The notes: generated by a model not told the origin, from the sequence alone. Positions 22,130 to 35,696 are shown, counted from the first letter of the stretch. The stretch is DNA of 64,000 nt from Tachypleus tridentatus (GCF_004210375.1 NC_134829.1:27978034-28042033), one strand, 5' to 3'. Made by a program: numbers and translations.

Positions 22130-24913
22130 CATAGTTTTTTATGTATTTAGACTCTTTGTTGAGTGGATTGTGATTCTTGAAATATGTTGTATGGTGATAT
22201 GTATTTTGTTGGTGCACTTGATAATTTGTGTAGTGATGCCGTTAGTTTGTTTCTGTTTTCTGCTTTTCGATAATATTTCATAGAAAGTTCTGTTATTCTA
22301 TCTCTTATAGTTGGTAAATTACTAATTTGGTGTAAAAGATGGTAAACTGAATGCGGATTTTAATATTTTGTTTTGTTGCACTTGGATTTTTTGGAGTGTG
22401 TTGTTTGACATGTTGTATGTTACTTGACATCCGTACTCTATTAGTGGACGGATGTAAGCCTTGTATATTTGTATAATGGTGTTCGGTGCGCATTTTGATT
22501 GTTTACCAGTTATAGTCTTTAGATATGAAATCCTTTTTCTTATTGATGAGTGTATATTGTTTATGTGTTTTTTCCATGTTAGTTTTGTGTCGAAAGTGAC
22601 GCCAAGGAATGTGATGTTTTTGCTCATGTTAATGGTTGTGTTTCCAAGTGATAGATTTATTTTTCTAGATTTTTCTTTGCTTCTTTAGTTTTCTATAGAC
22701 GGTGATTGCTTGTGTTTTTGTCGGATTTAACACGACCCTCCACTTGTTGCTCCATGTTGAGACGTTGTTTAGTGATTCTTGTACGCGAGACATGGCCATT
22801 ACTGGGTTTCTGGAGGTGCTCCAGATTGCGATGTCATCTGCGTATTGTGAATTGTGTGTGTATGTTAGATTTGGAAAAGGTATGTCACTGACGAAAATTA
22901 TGTAAAGAAGTGGAGAGAGGACTGATCCTTGGGGCACTCCTGCCGTTATATTAAATAATTTGGATATGGTTTTATTGACTTTACTTGTGCTGTTCTATTG
23001 GTTAAAAAATTTGAAATCCATTTGACTATCGTAGGATTTATTTGTAGGTGGTTTAGTTTGTATATGATGGCATTGTGCCAAACGCTGTCGAATGCTTTTG
23101 ACATCTAGGAATACCCCGATGGTTACTTGATTGTTGTTGTAAGCTTTGTATATTGATTCGGTGAGTCGTGTGAGGTGATCTGTTGTTTGTCTATTTTTTT
23201 CTGGAGGCATTTTGAGATTCTGGAAGGATGTTGTTTGATTCGCAAAAATGGAGGAGACGGTTGGAGATAATTCTCTCCATCAGTTTGCCGAGGCAGCTTA
23301 ACAGACTGATGGGGCGGAAATTATCTGGATTTGTTCTGTTAGTTTGTTTCTTGGGGATCGTTGTTATGATGGCTTTTTTCCACGTGTCAGGGTAATACCC
23401 TGTCGCTAATGAAATGTTCATGATGTTTGTGAGGTGTTGTAGTAAGAGAGTGGAACTTTTTTGAGAATAATATTTGGTATTTGGTCATGTCCGGGGAAGT
23501 GTTCTTCAAGTTTTGATATTAATCTTTAGTTCGGTTATGGTTATTTTTCTATTGATTGAATTTGAGTATGCTTCTAGTGTCTCTCCGGGAAATCCTGGTG
23601 AGAATGAAGCTTGGTTTGCATTTATGTAGTTGTTGACATGGTGTTGGTGTTGTGTGTCGAAATCTACTGAGTTTAAATCGCTAAAAGCGGATTTGTAATA
23701 GTCAGCTAATAAGTCAGCTTTCTCTTCGTCCGTCCTTGCGATTTTATTGTTGTGTGTAATGTGTTGTAACATGTGATTTGTGTTTTTGTCTGACGCAATA
23801 CTCTTGAATTTTTCCAGAATTCTTTTGATTTTTTCTTGGTTTTTCTAAGTTCTTGCAGAAGTTATGCCAATTGTTTTCTCTGACTTTTTTAATTTCTTGT
23901 TTAATTTTTGTATTTGTTCTATTGATTTCTGTTTTAATGTGTGGATCACGTGTGATGTAGTGTATTCGTCGTAATTGTCTGCGTTTGATTATTAGTGCGT
24001 GAATTTCTGGTGTTAGAGTCCATTGAATAAGTGATTGTTTTCTTTTTGATTTAGGAATTGTGTTTCTTGTGGCTTTCTTTATGGCTTCTGTGATTTGATC
24101 AACATATTTGTCTAGTTCTGTTTTGTTGTTTACATGTTCGATTGGGTGGGGTAGGTATGAGTGCAGAGAGGCATTAAAAGTGAGCCAGTCTGTTTCAGTG
24201 TAGGTGTATGCGGAAGGAGTCACGTACGCCACAGCCGGGTGGCGCGGATGAATCATACATGACACGGGGAAGTGGTCACTGGTGATTTCATCATGCACTT
24301 TAAAGTTAGATATTCTATTAACCATGTCCTTGGGTGCGATGATGAAATCGAGTACATCATATGAGCCGTTAGCGGCTGAGAAGTGTGTAGGTGTATTGTC
24401 ATTAATTAAGTGCATTTTATTGCTAGAAATAAAATTTTTTATGCAGGATCCTCTGCGTGTGTCTCTGTTACCCCTTAATTCTGTGTGCGGTGAATTAAAG
24501 TCTCCAATAATAATTGGTTTGGGTTTTCGATTAACACATTTTGAAGGAAGTTAATGTCGATATTTTTTGGTTGGTGAGCAATATATGGCTAGAATCGGAA
24601 TAGTTAGCCGGTTGTTAAAGTGTATATTACAAAAAATGGTCTCATTAATGTCAGATTTAAATGAATCTTCTATCGAGATTAGATGCGATATTTTTGTACT
24701 AAAGTAAGTTATTATACCTCTGTTGTTTTCTGAGTGAGGTATGTTGTGTGAGATGAATCCGGGGATTGTGGTGTTTTGTTTCTCTGTGCAAAGTGTTTCT
24801 GAAATGATGATTATGTTGGCGTTTATATGTTTGTTTATGTTGTATATTTCTATCCTTTTGTCTTTAAGATTTCCTTGGCAGTTGATGTGTAAGATTTTAA
24901 TGTGTTGTATCAT
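22130..24913 (-). pseudogene. LINE ORF2: endonuclease-reverse transcriptase, frameshifted
   Basis: The N-terminal endonuclease starts at 24913 with MIQHIKILHINCQG (catalytic Asn region), then IIISETLC, then, across a frameshift, KPIIIGDFNSPH (about 24490-24525) and the SDHFPV motif near 24280. RT: PDNFRPISLLSCLGKLMERI (about 23300-23360), a FLDVK palm motif near 23100, MPQGSVLSPLLY at 22937, QYADDIAIW at about 22845 (catalytic Asp pair intact), FLGVTFD at about 22610 and a C-terminal RPLIEYGCQV segment. At least five frame changes separate these blocks, so no full protein can be made. The domain order is normal for Jockey elements. Confidence 0.9.
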
Positions 24914-24964
24914 TGTGTTGTTTTATTTCCCTCGCGTGAATTTTGAGTGAAAGATGGTGTGGTT

Positions 24965-26378
24965 TCAGGTGAGGGAGGTTAAAATAATGACTTGCAAGGC
25001 TGCAAACAGCCTTGAGTGACTCGTGCCTCGATTCGAATGAGGGAGATCACTCAATTCTATCAGCATTGCTAGCAAGTTTGTGGTGAAATCTGTTGGGTTA
25101 AATGCTTGTGTTGTTTTTGGGCGTGTTACGTCCGCGTAAGTACGTGTTGGTTGAGGTTGAGCGTGTTTGATTTGCGAGTCGGTTGGAGTTGGTAGTAAAG
25201 GTTGTTTGGTGTTGTTTTGGTAGCCGTGGGTTTGATTATTGTTGTTCGTGGTTTTGAAAAGGAATCTGTTACGTATTTGGGGCAGCCTTTGTAACTGGCT
25301 GCGTGGGGTTCTGACAGTTGGCGCATCTAACTTGGTTACGCTCGTTAGGACACTGAGCGACCTCGTGAGATCCGCCACATCTGACACATTTATCCTTGGC
25401 CATACAATTAGTTTTTGTGTGTCCGAACCGTTGACATTTGTAGCATTGGATTATTGGTTTTTGGTGTGTCTTTTCCGGTTCGGTCGTGTGTCTTTGAAAA
25501 ATAAAAGCAACCGTTTTTAATAATTTGTCCTGATCGTCTTTTTTGTTGACGGTTACCTTGATCAGTGGCGTTTTTGTTTCGTTCTGAATGAGATGATTCT
25601 GTTCGATGATGCAATGTCAAAGCCTTGAGTTGTTAATTCTTCAGTGATTTCATGATCTTCAATGTCGAAATCGACACCTCTGATTATGACTGTTAGTTTT
25701 GGTGTGTTTGTTTTGGTGTTGTGATGGTGGCTTGAACACCGAAGGCATCCTTGGGCCAGTGGGCCAAAATATGCGCAAACTCTTGAGGTTCGGTACATTT
25801 AATCATGATTCTTCCATTAGGAAGACGTTTGATGTCTTTAAACTGAATGCCCGGTAATAGGACCTCAGTTGATTGACAATCTGTGGAATGCGTGTTGTTT
25901 TGTTTACTCCTTCGATGAACAGAGTTGGGATTCTGTAGTTAGGAGAATTGTGTGTTTGTGTGACAGTGATGGTGTTCTCAGAATTAGTGGCGATGGTGGT
26001 GTTGTTTGTATTCAAGTAATTATCGTTAGAGCAAGTGGCTTTGTCTTCGTTAACATGGGTTATGTTATTAATACTTTGATTTTTAGAACTATTATTAGCG
26101 TCGTTAAGGTTAGGGTTAGTAGAATAGTCAGAAACTATACTTACCATGTCCTTTTTCTTCTTCTTCTTCAGCCTCCTCTTGTTTGATGTCTCGTTTGTTT
26201 CATGGAATTCTGGTCTTCGTGATTCTTCAGCTCCTGAGTTTTCACTTTCGGAACTCTCAGTTGAACTACTCAGTGATTCCGAGGCTGGTCCTTCAATAGC
26301 TTTATTCAGCATATCCATGATCTCGTCGTTGGAAAGGGCTTTTCCGTTGGATCTTGTCACTATCTTCTTTCTCTTCAT
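24965..26378 (-). pseudogene. LINE ORF1: Gag-like zinc-knuckle protein, frameshifted
   Basis: It starts with ATG at 26378 (MKRKKIVTRSNGK). A Ser/Glu-rich acidic region and a KKKKKK stretch (codons about 73-78) come first, followed by an Asn/Thr-rich linker. A pre-zinc-knuckle segment (VIIRGVDFDIEDHEI, about 25650-25695) follows, then three CCHC-type knuckles at about 25310-25455 (CYKCQRFGHTKTNC, CVRCGGSHEVAQC, CANC...). At least three frames are used, so it is broken. The acidic-then-basic N-terminus and the three knuckles are typical of Jockey ORF1 RNA-binding proteins. Confidence 0.88.
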
Positions 26379-26575
26379 ATTGTTTTACTAGTCCTGATAA
26401 GGACTAAGGGGTAACCTTTTTTAGTAAAACTTTATGCACTTCACAGGATAATTTAGTCTTCAATGTACTTGTCTCGCAGCTCTTGACTTGCACGTCTGCT
26501 CTGCTTGACGGCGACCTTGAAACTCCCAAACTTGGACCAAATTCAGTCAGCGTTTAAATTGCGCGCTGCAGGATT

Positions 26576-27584
26576 GAAAAGTAGCCAATCAATATGATAT
26601 GAATAGTTCAAATATATAGTACTTTGTTTCCTGTTTCTCCAGAAATAAGTAATTATATTTGAATACGGTATTTCTTGGTAAAATTAAACTAGTAGCTTAA
26701 AGTTTAGTATATGTTTGTATTACTGTTTCTAGTGACTTCAACGTTCCAACATTTTGGTAGCCGTTTCAGCATTTTTGTAGCTTGGCATAAACCTAAATGG
26801 ATCTTCCTATTCTGTTTTATTTATCACTGTACATTTCCAATTTATTAATCAACAAAGGTATTGGAATAGCTGTTTAAATGCATTTTATTAGGAGGCAGTG
26901 ATTTATAAGTTACAGTAAATCATGCCTTATGTTTTTCTTACCATATCATTTAATTTACAATTATTTTATACTCTAAAGAAAAAGAAAAAAGTGACTTTAA
27001 ATATGATGTGTGAAACTAGTTTACAACCAGCAGAATTTAATGAAAACCTTTAATTTTAATATCTGGATACTTTTTATTTAGTTTGCCTAGTTTGCCCAGT
27101 TTTGCAAAAAAAATATTTTCTCTGCAGATCCAAAAAGTATTTTTATAAAGTTAATGCACAATAAATTTGTATTTTATTTTATGTCATATAATATGAAATT
27201 TATCATAGAAATAAAATTATTTCCCCAAAATAGGAGTTTGAGTTTGTAATTGATGAAGTGATTATTTCACTATTTTATATGTGATTACTTGTATTTTAAT
27301 TAAAGAGTAAACATTTTTTAGAACATTATTTCTTTTTAAGGTAAACTTACATATCGAACTTTTGGTAGTGGAAGTCATACTTCTATTTGTTATTACTCAT
27401 TCATAAATAAAATTGAGTCAATTGCTATTTTCAGCATTCTTGTGCACAAGAAAACCTTATGAAAACTTGGTTCATTTTGTTTAATATTAAAAACTTACCT
27501 CTTCATGTAAAGTATATTCATATAATCTATTTAGTTCAAAAAATAAAACTTTTAATTTATTCTTCAGGAAACACACACACAACA
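26576..27584. other. AT-rich DNA, nothing recognised
   Basis: No gene, SINE or LINE motif was identified. Confidence 0.4.
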
Positions 27585-28710
27585 CATTGTCTTTTGTGTG
27601 AAAGGATCTTATATCTTTTGGAAATTACAAAAGACATACAAGAAGTAGAGAGCACAAGAGATTCTTTATTATTCAGAGAAAGACACTGCAAATAGTCCTG
27701 CAAAATCATAATGGTGTGTTACTACAAAATATTCCAAAATTAAAGGATTTGGTTCCACAGCATCCAGGTAAGTTACCTGGAAAGTACTCTTTGATATGAA
27801 CAGCATCTCGGGTATATCACGAGAGTAATCTCTTAGAACAAACTTTGTAACTGCTTGAGGAAAAGGCTCAGAGACCTACAAGAATAAACTGTAAAAACCT
27901 TTGGTAAAGTTTCTGATACATCAGAAGTGTTATCAAAATAATCTGCTCAAGAACTGTATTTTTGTAAGTGGGTAATTCTGTCTATGATCAATAAGGTATG
28001 GAACAACAATTGACATTAGAGAAAAGAGATCCTTATCAACTGCCAAGTATGCCATTATGTGAAAATCTGTTTAAAGTAGTGAAGGAGCTGGGAGAATAAG
28101 CTGAGGAAGTAATATTACAGGATGATTCTGCTATACAAGATATATTTAACAAAGGTTCCAATAAAATTCCTTTTGCAAGCATTCTTTTAAAAGTTTCACA
28201 ACCACTGTCATCTGAGACTTCTTTGAGAATCCTTAGCCCAGTTTTTGGTCCTGTCAAACCCTTATGTAAATTTTTCATTGGTTTCCAAGGAAGAACATGT
28301 AGATTCCGAACTTTTGTCTGATGATGTAATGCATTTATCAAACACACAAGAAACTGGGTTTCCATCATCCATAAATATTGGATGGATTGTTGGATTGTCT
28401 ATTGAATATGAGACAGTAGAAGACAGGACTACAGTATATATTGATTTAAAGACTGTTTGGTACAATTCAGAAAGGGACTTGTCTTTGGTATCTTCAGTGA
28501 CAGATTTGTTAAATTAATTAAGCTATTTCAACAAATTATATAGCTTGACTGGAGCATCATTTAACAAACCAATTGATTCTGTTTCACCTGCAAATGAGTG
28601 TGTAGAAGCAAATATCGAAAATTTCAGAGATAATAATGTGAAGGGTCTGACAACACATTGTAAATCTGGCTTGAACACTTCAGAAATTTCATATATTGAG
28701 TAGTTGGAAC
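27585..28710 (+). pseudogene. Decayed coding block, unknown protein
   Basis: Protein-like translation continues across more than 1 kb on the + strand but hops between frames: TLQIVLQNHNGVLLQNIPKL (about 27680-27740), VKTFGKVSDTSEVL (about 27895), a frame from 28000 with one stop (LPSMPLCENLFKVVKEL, then SAIQDIFNKGSNKIPFASIL), then an open frame 28245-28517 (FPSSINIGWIVGLSIEYETV) and a further piece to about 28700. The composition is rich in Ser, Leu, Glu and Asn. No domain was recognised. The lack of consistent splice signals and the frame changes suggest a dead processed copy or decayed exons. One good donor-like CCAG/GTAAGT occurs at about 27769. Confidence 0.45.
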
Positions 28711-30936
28711 ATCTTTTCATCTGTATATGGAAAACTCAAACAACAACAGTTTTAATTCTTTTTGAAAGGATAATTATTTCTAATCCTTAGTTCCAAAGCA
28801 TCAAAACTGTTCCAGAAGAATATTTATAAGAGGAATCAGTATAGGTTTAATTAACTTGTAAGAATGCATAATATCTATTGTTAGTTACCTGTGTGTATAT
28901 ATATTCTGTTATTAAGTGTTTCCAATGTGACACAGTTTGTCAACTACTGCATGCTCTATTTTTGAAAGTTTCACAATGCTTGTAGTGTTAATTTATTTCC
29001 TAGTCTGTGATCTAATATTTATAAGATTATAACCAGTGTATCATTGTTTCACAAGTAATATTACTGTTATGAGTAATTCACTTATTTAGTTATCATTTGG
29101 TAGATAACAATATCTTTGCTTGTATTTAATTTTCTGATATTTTTTATACTTAGTTATCTCCTGACAAGTGTTTCATGGTACTTAGTGTTGTTGTTCTTTG
29201 TGTTTAGCTCTCAAACAACAAGTGAAACTATCTTTATTATCATTTAGTTTTATTCCATTGGCTTACATAACATACTTTTTGTACCTGAAACATTTTTCTA
29301 CATTTGTGTTTCTGTGAAAGTACAGATTTGTTTAAAGAATGTGACAGTCTCATATTCATATTATGTTTTGACATTTTGATAAGATATTATTAACTTTTTA
29401 ATTTGTAACCAAAGAAAAAACATCACATCAGATATTGGTTTTTATGATAATTCGTGGTAATCAAGTAACTGGTTACTTCATTTATTACATTCATGTGTTG
29501 ATTTATGCACTTCAGAATTAGCTTATAAAATGTTCACCAATTTAAGTTTTAAAAATATATCCTTCAGTGCTTTTGTAAGTAGTAACTAATAATTATTTTC
29601 TAGTGTTATACTGTAACACTATTATAAAGAATGTTGTTAAAGACTTTTATAACAAAAAATGACTTCAAGAAGTGTGTTTTGAAAATTAATCAGTTAAATG
29701 TTTTATGTTACTTCAAATGAAATGTGCCAATTTTTGTAGGATGATAAAAATGTAATTTTTAAATAAGAGTTGTTAAATTATTTTTTGTTAAACTGATAAA
29801 GCTTGGAAAGTACAAGTTTTTGTTTTTCATGTTAAATTACATCACATATCTGTTACCATTTTGCAAAGTTAACTTGTTGTCTAGTACTTGTCATAATGTG
29901 TTTTAATACACGTATGTTAACCAAGATTTGATATTTTGAAAACTTAGTACTCTTTGATTGATCATACAATAAAGATAAAAGTTTAATTATTAAATACAAT
30001 GATACAGCCTTCAAAGTTGCTCCAAAGTAATGTATAATGTCTATTTTGAGTTTATGTGTTCATGAAAGCCCTTCTATTTTGATGTGTAATTTATTATAAC
30101 GTTACTGTGTTACTTTAAAATAATAAAATGCAGTGTACATTTTGTCTTTTGTGTACTTGTTTAGTGGATTTTATATTACCTGAAACTTGAGGATTAACTT
30201 TATTAGTAGGTTAAAAGATAAATAATTAAGGAAATTAAAGGTCATAATTTTATAACTCATTTCTTAATATGAAGCTGCTTTTCATTCAATTAGGTACAAA
30301 GAAATTTTTTTCTTAAAACAGTATCTGTAACTATGTTTTTTTGTACTTCTTTAAATACATTATTAATTTAAAAATAGTGTATGAATTGCAGAAAAATGTG
30401 TTACATCAAACATTGTAATAGACCTGTTTTCAAGAGAGATTCATCTAGGTGGAATTATATTCTTTGAATATATTCTTTCCTATAAAAACAAACTGCATTT
30501 TAAATTGAAAGTCTTATAGTTTTGAATTTGAACTGTTACATGGCAGAGAAACAGTTTCAAATGGTAAGTCAGAATTTTGAATCTTGACTCCTTTTGTATT
30601 ACCTGTATGCCACTGACATAAAAATGTTACCAGGAAGAAGCATATCTTCTTTGATCCATTTCACTTAAGATTTCCTTCCTTTTGTTAGGAACTACATGAC
30701 TTACATACGGTACAACCTTTCTTGTTCTTGAGCAGTATAGTTTGTTAAATCATACAAGTAAATAAGATATAAAATTTGCATTTCAAAAAATGTGATATAT
30801 ATTTAAACAAGCAACTGTTGTGCATGGGAATAAATTTTACTACTGGTTCACATTTTCTTTCAAGTTTCGAAAATGTACCCGAGAAATAGTATAAAGTATC
30901 GACTAAGATCAACATTTTGGCAAAATAATAGTTTGG
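28711..30936. other. AT-rich DNA, nothing recognised
   Basis: About 2.2 kb of very AT-rich sequence without family motifs. AATAAAATG at 30121 could be a polyadenylation signal but has no assigned gene. Confidence 0.4.
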
Positions 30937-30946
30937 TGTAGTTTTC

Positions 30947-31228
30947 GTTTGTTTGTTTGATTTTGGAATTTCGCACAAAGCTACGCGAGGGCTATCTGTG
31001 CTAGCCGTCCCTAATTTTGTAGTGTAAGACTAGAGGGAAGGCAGCTAGTCATCACCACCCACCGCCAACTCTTGGGCTACTTTCTTACCAACGAATAGTG
31101 GGATTGACCGTCACATTATAACGCCCCACGGCTGGGAGGGCGACTATGTTTGGCGCGACCGGGATGTGTACCCGCGACCCTCGGATTACGAGTCGCACAC
31201 CTTAAGCGCTAGGCCAAGCCAGGCCCAT
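30947..31228 (-). mobile_element. SINE family A, full length with 10-bp target duplication
   Basis: A complete minus-strand copy. TGTAGTTTTC at 30937-30946 and 31229-31238 is the target duplication. The head is close to consensus and the (GTTT)n tail complement is intact. Confidence 0.95.
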
Positions 31229-31238
31229 TGTAGTTTTC

Positions 31239-32314
31239 AGTTTAATATTTAAATCCTTTAACTTATAAAACTAAAAGGAAGAATGAGACTTTAGTTGTTA
31301 GTTTTTATTGTCTTTAATTTCTTGTTATCACTTTGGTAACTTATAAGGTATTTTTTGAAGTATTTTGTGCATGGGCTCAATTTGATATGGAGTGGTAGTA
31401 GTTTGGGCTTAAAAGCTGTTACATTATCATACCATAAGCTCTTAAAAGACTACAATTTGTAAAGTCCGTCTCAGTTACACTTAAGAAGTTTTTTTGTTTT
31501 TTGGAATAAAAATAAACCTTAAGTTTTTGTTTTGTAAATCAATCATACAAATTTTAAATAACTTCTGGTGTGTTTTTTTGTATACATAAGGATTGACTTC
31601 GTTCACGAAACATTTAAGGTTTTGAACCAAATATACTCACAGTAAAGATTTGATGTTATATTTTGTGGATTGCAAGAATCACAAGATCTTGAGCAGATAT
31701 TACTCCTGAACTGATTTATAATTTATATATTAAACACAACTTGAAAAGAAATGATTATTATTGTGTAGTTAAGATTCTGTTTAGATTTTATTCAAACGTA
31801 ATTTTAATAAGTTGTTTCAATTTTCTTTTGGAAAATCAGCCTTCAAGTAGGTTACTAGATTCATGGAAAATAAACTGCCATTACTATATTACGAAATGAA
31901 TAGTCGAATGCAAAAGTTTTCCTTTCATCTATTCTGTTTTTCGCAAATTTATAAGGTATGTTTAGTTCAGTCAATCATACTGAGATATGCTTTCAAGTGA
32001 TGTGCAATTAAATGCTGTATATTATTTTGATATTAATTTAAAGAAGCATGCATCTATTTTCAGACCTAAGTTATAGGAGACGTTGAATTTTGTTATTTTT
32101 TATATTGTATGAGAACTACTGATAGCAATTTTAAAGATAAACAGCCCAATTTAATTATTTTTACATAAGTTTGCATGTTTTCGGAAGGTTAATATATATA
32201 AATTGTTTTATTTGAGAATAAATGAAGATGATTAAAATACCAAATTTGTTTTTTATGACATCATATGGCAAATTGTATTCAAAACTTGATCGATTAGCTG
32301 CATATTCCGTAGAT
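31239..32314. other. AT-rich DNA, nothing recognised
   Basis: No coding or repeat signal was recognised. Confidence 0.4.
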
Positions 32315-32586
32315 GGCCTGGCATGGCTAGGTTGGTTAAAGCGTTCAATTCGTAATCTGAGGGCCGCGGTTTCGAATCCCAGTCACACTAAACATGCTCG
32401 CTCTTTCAGCCGTGGGGGCGTTATAAAGTTACGTTCAATCCCACTATTCGTTGGTGAAAGAGTAGCTCAAGAGTTGGCAGTGGGTGCTGATGGCTAGCTT
32501 CCTTCACCCTAGTCCTACACTGCTAAATAAGGGGCAGCTAGCGCAGATAGCCCTCGAGTAGCTTTGCGCGAAATTCAAAACAAACC
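32315..32586 (+). mobile_element. SINE family A, full length
   Basis: Head GGCCTGGCATGGCTAGGTTG, body and a CAAAACAAAC tail. A short flanking similarity (ATTCCGTAG left, ATTCCGCAG right) may be its target duplication. Confidence 0.93.
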
Positions 32587-32942
32587 GAAATTCCGCAGGT
32601 TTTTATAGATAATATATAAATAATTTAAGGTAAAATTACTTTTGCAATAGGAATCAAATATTGGTTTTGTGTAAAAAGCAAACTGCTATCAGCTTTTCAT
32701 ACAAAACGTTTCTGGTCTCATTTCCATTCACTTAAGTTATTTATAAGGAAGGTACATCTTCAAAGTGTGGTAATATGTGTACAATCCAACTGCAATTAAA
32801 CTACATTACAGAAAAGAAAGCGCATGATTCATTTTTTTCTACACATTACTTCTTCCTTGCGTATAAATAACATGTCAAACAGTGGACACTAGGATAATAT
32901 ATATATATATTCACATTTATTTTAAATTGCCGCTAACGACTA

Positions 32943-33086
32943 GGCCTGGTGGATATAGTACTTGAATTGTAATCTACGCGTCGCGGATTCGAACCGTCGT
33001 CACCGAAAATGCTTGCCCTTTCAACCGTGGTGGCGTTATAACGTGGCTGCATTCCCACTGTTAGTTGGTAAAAGAGTGGCCCAAGG
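32943..33086 (+). mobile_element. SINE family A, 3'-truncated
   Basis: The tRNA-like head and first part of the body are present (GGCCTGGTGG, GATTCGAACC, AAAATGCTTGCCC), but the copy stops after AAAGAGTGGCCCAAGG. It has many substitutions, so it is old. Confidence 0.8.
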
Positions 33087-33211
33087 AACAGTTCATAACT
33101 TCGTATAACTAATACTTAGATTTCTAAAAAAAAAACTGATACGTCTTTTTCATGCGAAGTGACGAAACTGCACAAACCTGAAGCAATATAAATTACAATA
33201 ACACTTTCTAT

Positions 33212-33483
33212 GGCCTGGCATAGCCAGGTGGTTAAGGCGCTCTGAGGCGTAATCTGAAAGTTGGGGGTTCAAATCTCCGTCACACCAAACATGCTCGCCC
33301 TTTCAGCCATGGGGGTGTTGTAATGTGATGGTCAATCTCACTATTCGTTTGTAAAATTGTAGCCCAAGAGTTGGCGGTAGGTGGTGATGACTAACTGCCT
33401 TCCCTCTAATAGTACACTGCTAAATTAGGGACGGCTAGCGTAGATAGTCCTCGTGTAGTTTTGCGCGAAATTACAAAACAAAC
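33212..33483 (+). mobile_element. SINE family A, full length
   Basis: Head GGCCTGGCATAGCCAGGTGG with a GGTTAAGGCG A-box-like segment and a GGTTCAAATCTCC B-box-like segment, a full body and a CAAAACAAAC tail. The sequence is moderately diverged. Confidence 0.93.
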
Positions 33484-34927
33484 ATTCTACATCTACTACG
33501 TAATCTGATGTTTATTGTGTTCTAAAACCATAGACGAACAAAATTTGTTGATAGCCTATAAATACATAAAAGATGATAAACTAAAAAATACGACTAAGTT
33601 TGTGCGAGTCGTATTTTGGTCGTGTTGTGCGCGACTTCGAAGGGTAAAGTATCATACTATTTAGACCTCTTCCTCACTTCTGTTTGTGTATCGCGTAGGC
33701 AGTAATTAGTACTGCTTATGTAGGGTTTGTTCATCGAAATGGTTTTAAATATCGCCTCAACAAGACATTTTTGTTATTAAATATTCTACCCCTTTTGTAA
33801 CAATATCAATGTAATGAATGAGCCACAAGTTCTAGGGATGTGTGTAAATATAATAGCTAAAAGTTTGAATTTCGTGTTTTTTCTTTTTTCTTCTGCTTTT
33901 TTTAACTCTGAAACCACAACAATAGTGACAACCAATTTCACAGATGTGATACGGTTTCAGACGGACTACCCACTTTTATAAGTATTATTATTTTCAAGTA
34001 GTAATTTATAAATCATAATTATAACGTAAACGATGTTATCGTTACTTCTTGGAATTAATTTTCTCACAGAAATTTGGTGTTCCTTCAAAAATATTAAATA
34101 CAAGGTGGAACAGAAATTACCAGCCAGTAACATATAAATATTACAATTTGAACCTTATTGTTATAAATACAACCTTCCCATGCATGTTGAAACATTGCAG
34201 TAAATACAAGCAAAATTAAGTAAGTAATTATAAGGATGGCTGATATTACTTTTAAAATAATGCAAACAAGATAGAATGGATGACATCTGCGTCATTCCTA
34301 CATAATAGCAGTGGTAAGTGTTAACATATAGCAATATATATATATAACTATGTAATCGCATTTGACTTATTTTATTCTATTGCCATCTATTAACGTTCAA
34401 TAACATTTGTGTGCCTGTGCAGGGGTAGAATGCATTGTTTTTGTAGGATTGATATTAGCCATTGCCACATTTATTTTTCTTATTGAAAAAATTGTTTACT
34501 GTGAAATGTTATTATCATGAGATCAGGATATCAAAATTTGATTATTTACTCTGATTTTGTATACCCTCTTAAGAACCATGTCCTTGAATATAATGTTTAT
34601 AGCTTATAGTGCTATTTTACTATTTCATTTTATTTAGCAGCATAAATACAGTTTCACACTCGCAAATAGTTCTATAGTTAACCATCACTTTTCACTTCAT
34701 AAAGTTAGTAGACGCGTATTTTACGTAAATAATACGTAAATAATCGTTTTAAATACACTTTTGATATCTAAATCTAAGCAATTATGGTCAAGCAGAGGTG
34801 ATCGTTTTCTTATAGTACTCGTACATATTGATTGGAAATTAGTACTTACTATATCATCATCATGTATGATATAACGATATACGGGAGTTACTAAATCATT
34901 TTAATAGAGATCTTTATCCAAACTTTT
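33484..34927. other. AT-rich DNA, nothing recognised
   Basis: No family was identified. A short TATATATATA run lies near 34334. Confidence 0.4.
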
Positions 34928-35173
34928 GTTTTTTTAATTTCGCGCAAAGCTAGGGCTAACTGCGCTAGCTTCCCCTAATTTAGCAGTGTAAGACTAGAGG
35001 GAAGACAACTAGTCATCACCACTCACCGCCATCTCTTGGACTACTCTTTTACCAACGAATAGCGGGATTCACCGTCACATTATAACGCTTCCACTGCTGA
35101 AAGGACGAGCATATTTGGTGCGACCCTCGGATTACGACTCGAACGCCTCAACCCACCTGACCATGCCGGGCCT
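34928..35173 (-). mobile_element. SINE family A, full length, diverged
   Basis: A minus-strand copy from TTAATTTCGCGCAAAGC to ACCATGCCGGGCC-like head text, with a deletion near the B-box region. Confidence 0.9.
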
Positions 35174-35696
35174 CCAAACATTTGAACGAACAATCAAGGA
35201 GTCTGTCGTGCTTTTGGTTGTAAACATACTCTTGAAGAAAAAAGTTTTCAATTCTTGTTTTTTTTAGGTTTTTTTCGTGGTTGAGTGGCTTTTCAACTCT
35301 CGATGCCTGCAAATGCCCACTGACAAGTCAGGTTACGAAAATGTAGCAACCAGAATGTGAAGAAAGATTGTGTCATGTGGTTTATTTTCGTCAGAAAAGT
35401 CTCCAAGTAAAACGTTTTTTAAAGAATTGTGTATAATGGCAAACTCGTCTGATCAATTACACTTTAGAGTATAAAAGAAAATACTAAACACTAGGACATC
35501 TGGTAACCCTACAGTTAAGACATCTCACGCGAATAGTATCTTCCTTATTCTTTAGATGTTCTTGTCGAGTATCCACATGTATATAAAAGGATAAAAGTGG
35601 TTATGTTTTCGATGATCGTTGTTAGGAGTTTTGATGGGCGTTGGTCACAACATGATTAAAGTTTTCTCTAGATAGTTTAGTTAAGGTTGTATTTGG
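35174..35696. other. Unassigned DNA
   Basis: Nothing recognised. Confidence 0.35.

Larger units (their letters stand above)
21601..26575 (-). mobile_element. Jockey-type LINE, near full length, inactivated
   Basis: This is a non-LTR retrotransposon in minus orientation. The 5' end is near 26575 and ORF1 (zinc-knuckle Gag-like) spans 26378-24965. ORF2 (apurinic endonuclease plus reverse transcriptase) runs from 24913 to about 22130. A 3' region of about 500 bp follows, ending in a short (TTTAG)n tail at 21607-21626. The two-ORF layout, three CCHC knuckles and a YADD RT motif fit the Jockey clade. Several frameshifts and stops are present in both ORFs. Length close to 5 kb suggests it inserted nearly intact. 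Confidence 0.9.

Noticed and set aside
21894-22283. 129-codon + strand gene
   Set aside because: It lies antisense in the 3' region and ORF2 end of the Jockey-type LINE and has no family motif.
22461-26391. Several + strand frames of 60-105 codons
   Set aside because: All are antisense to LINE ORF1/ORF2, whose protein motifs are unambiguous on the minus strand.
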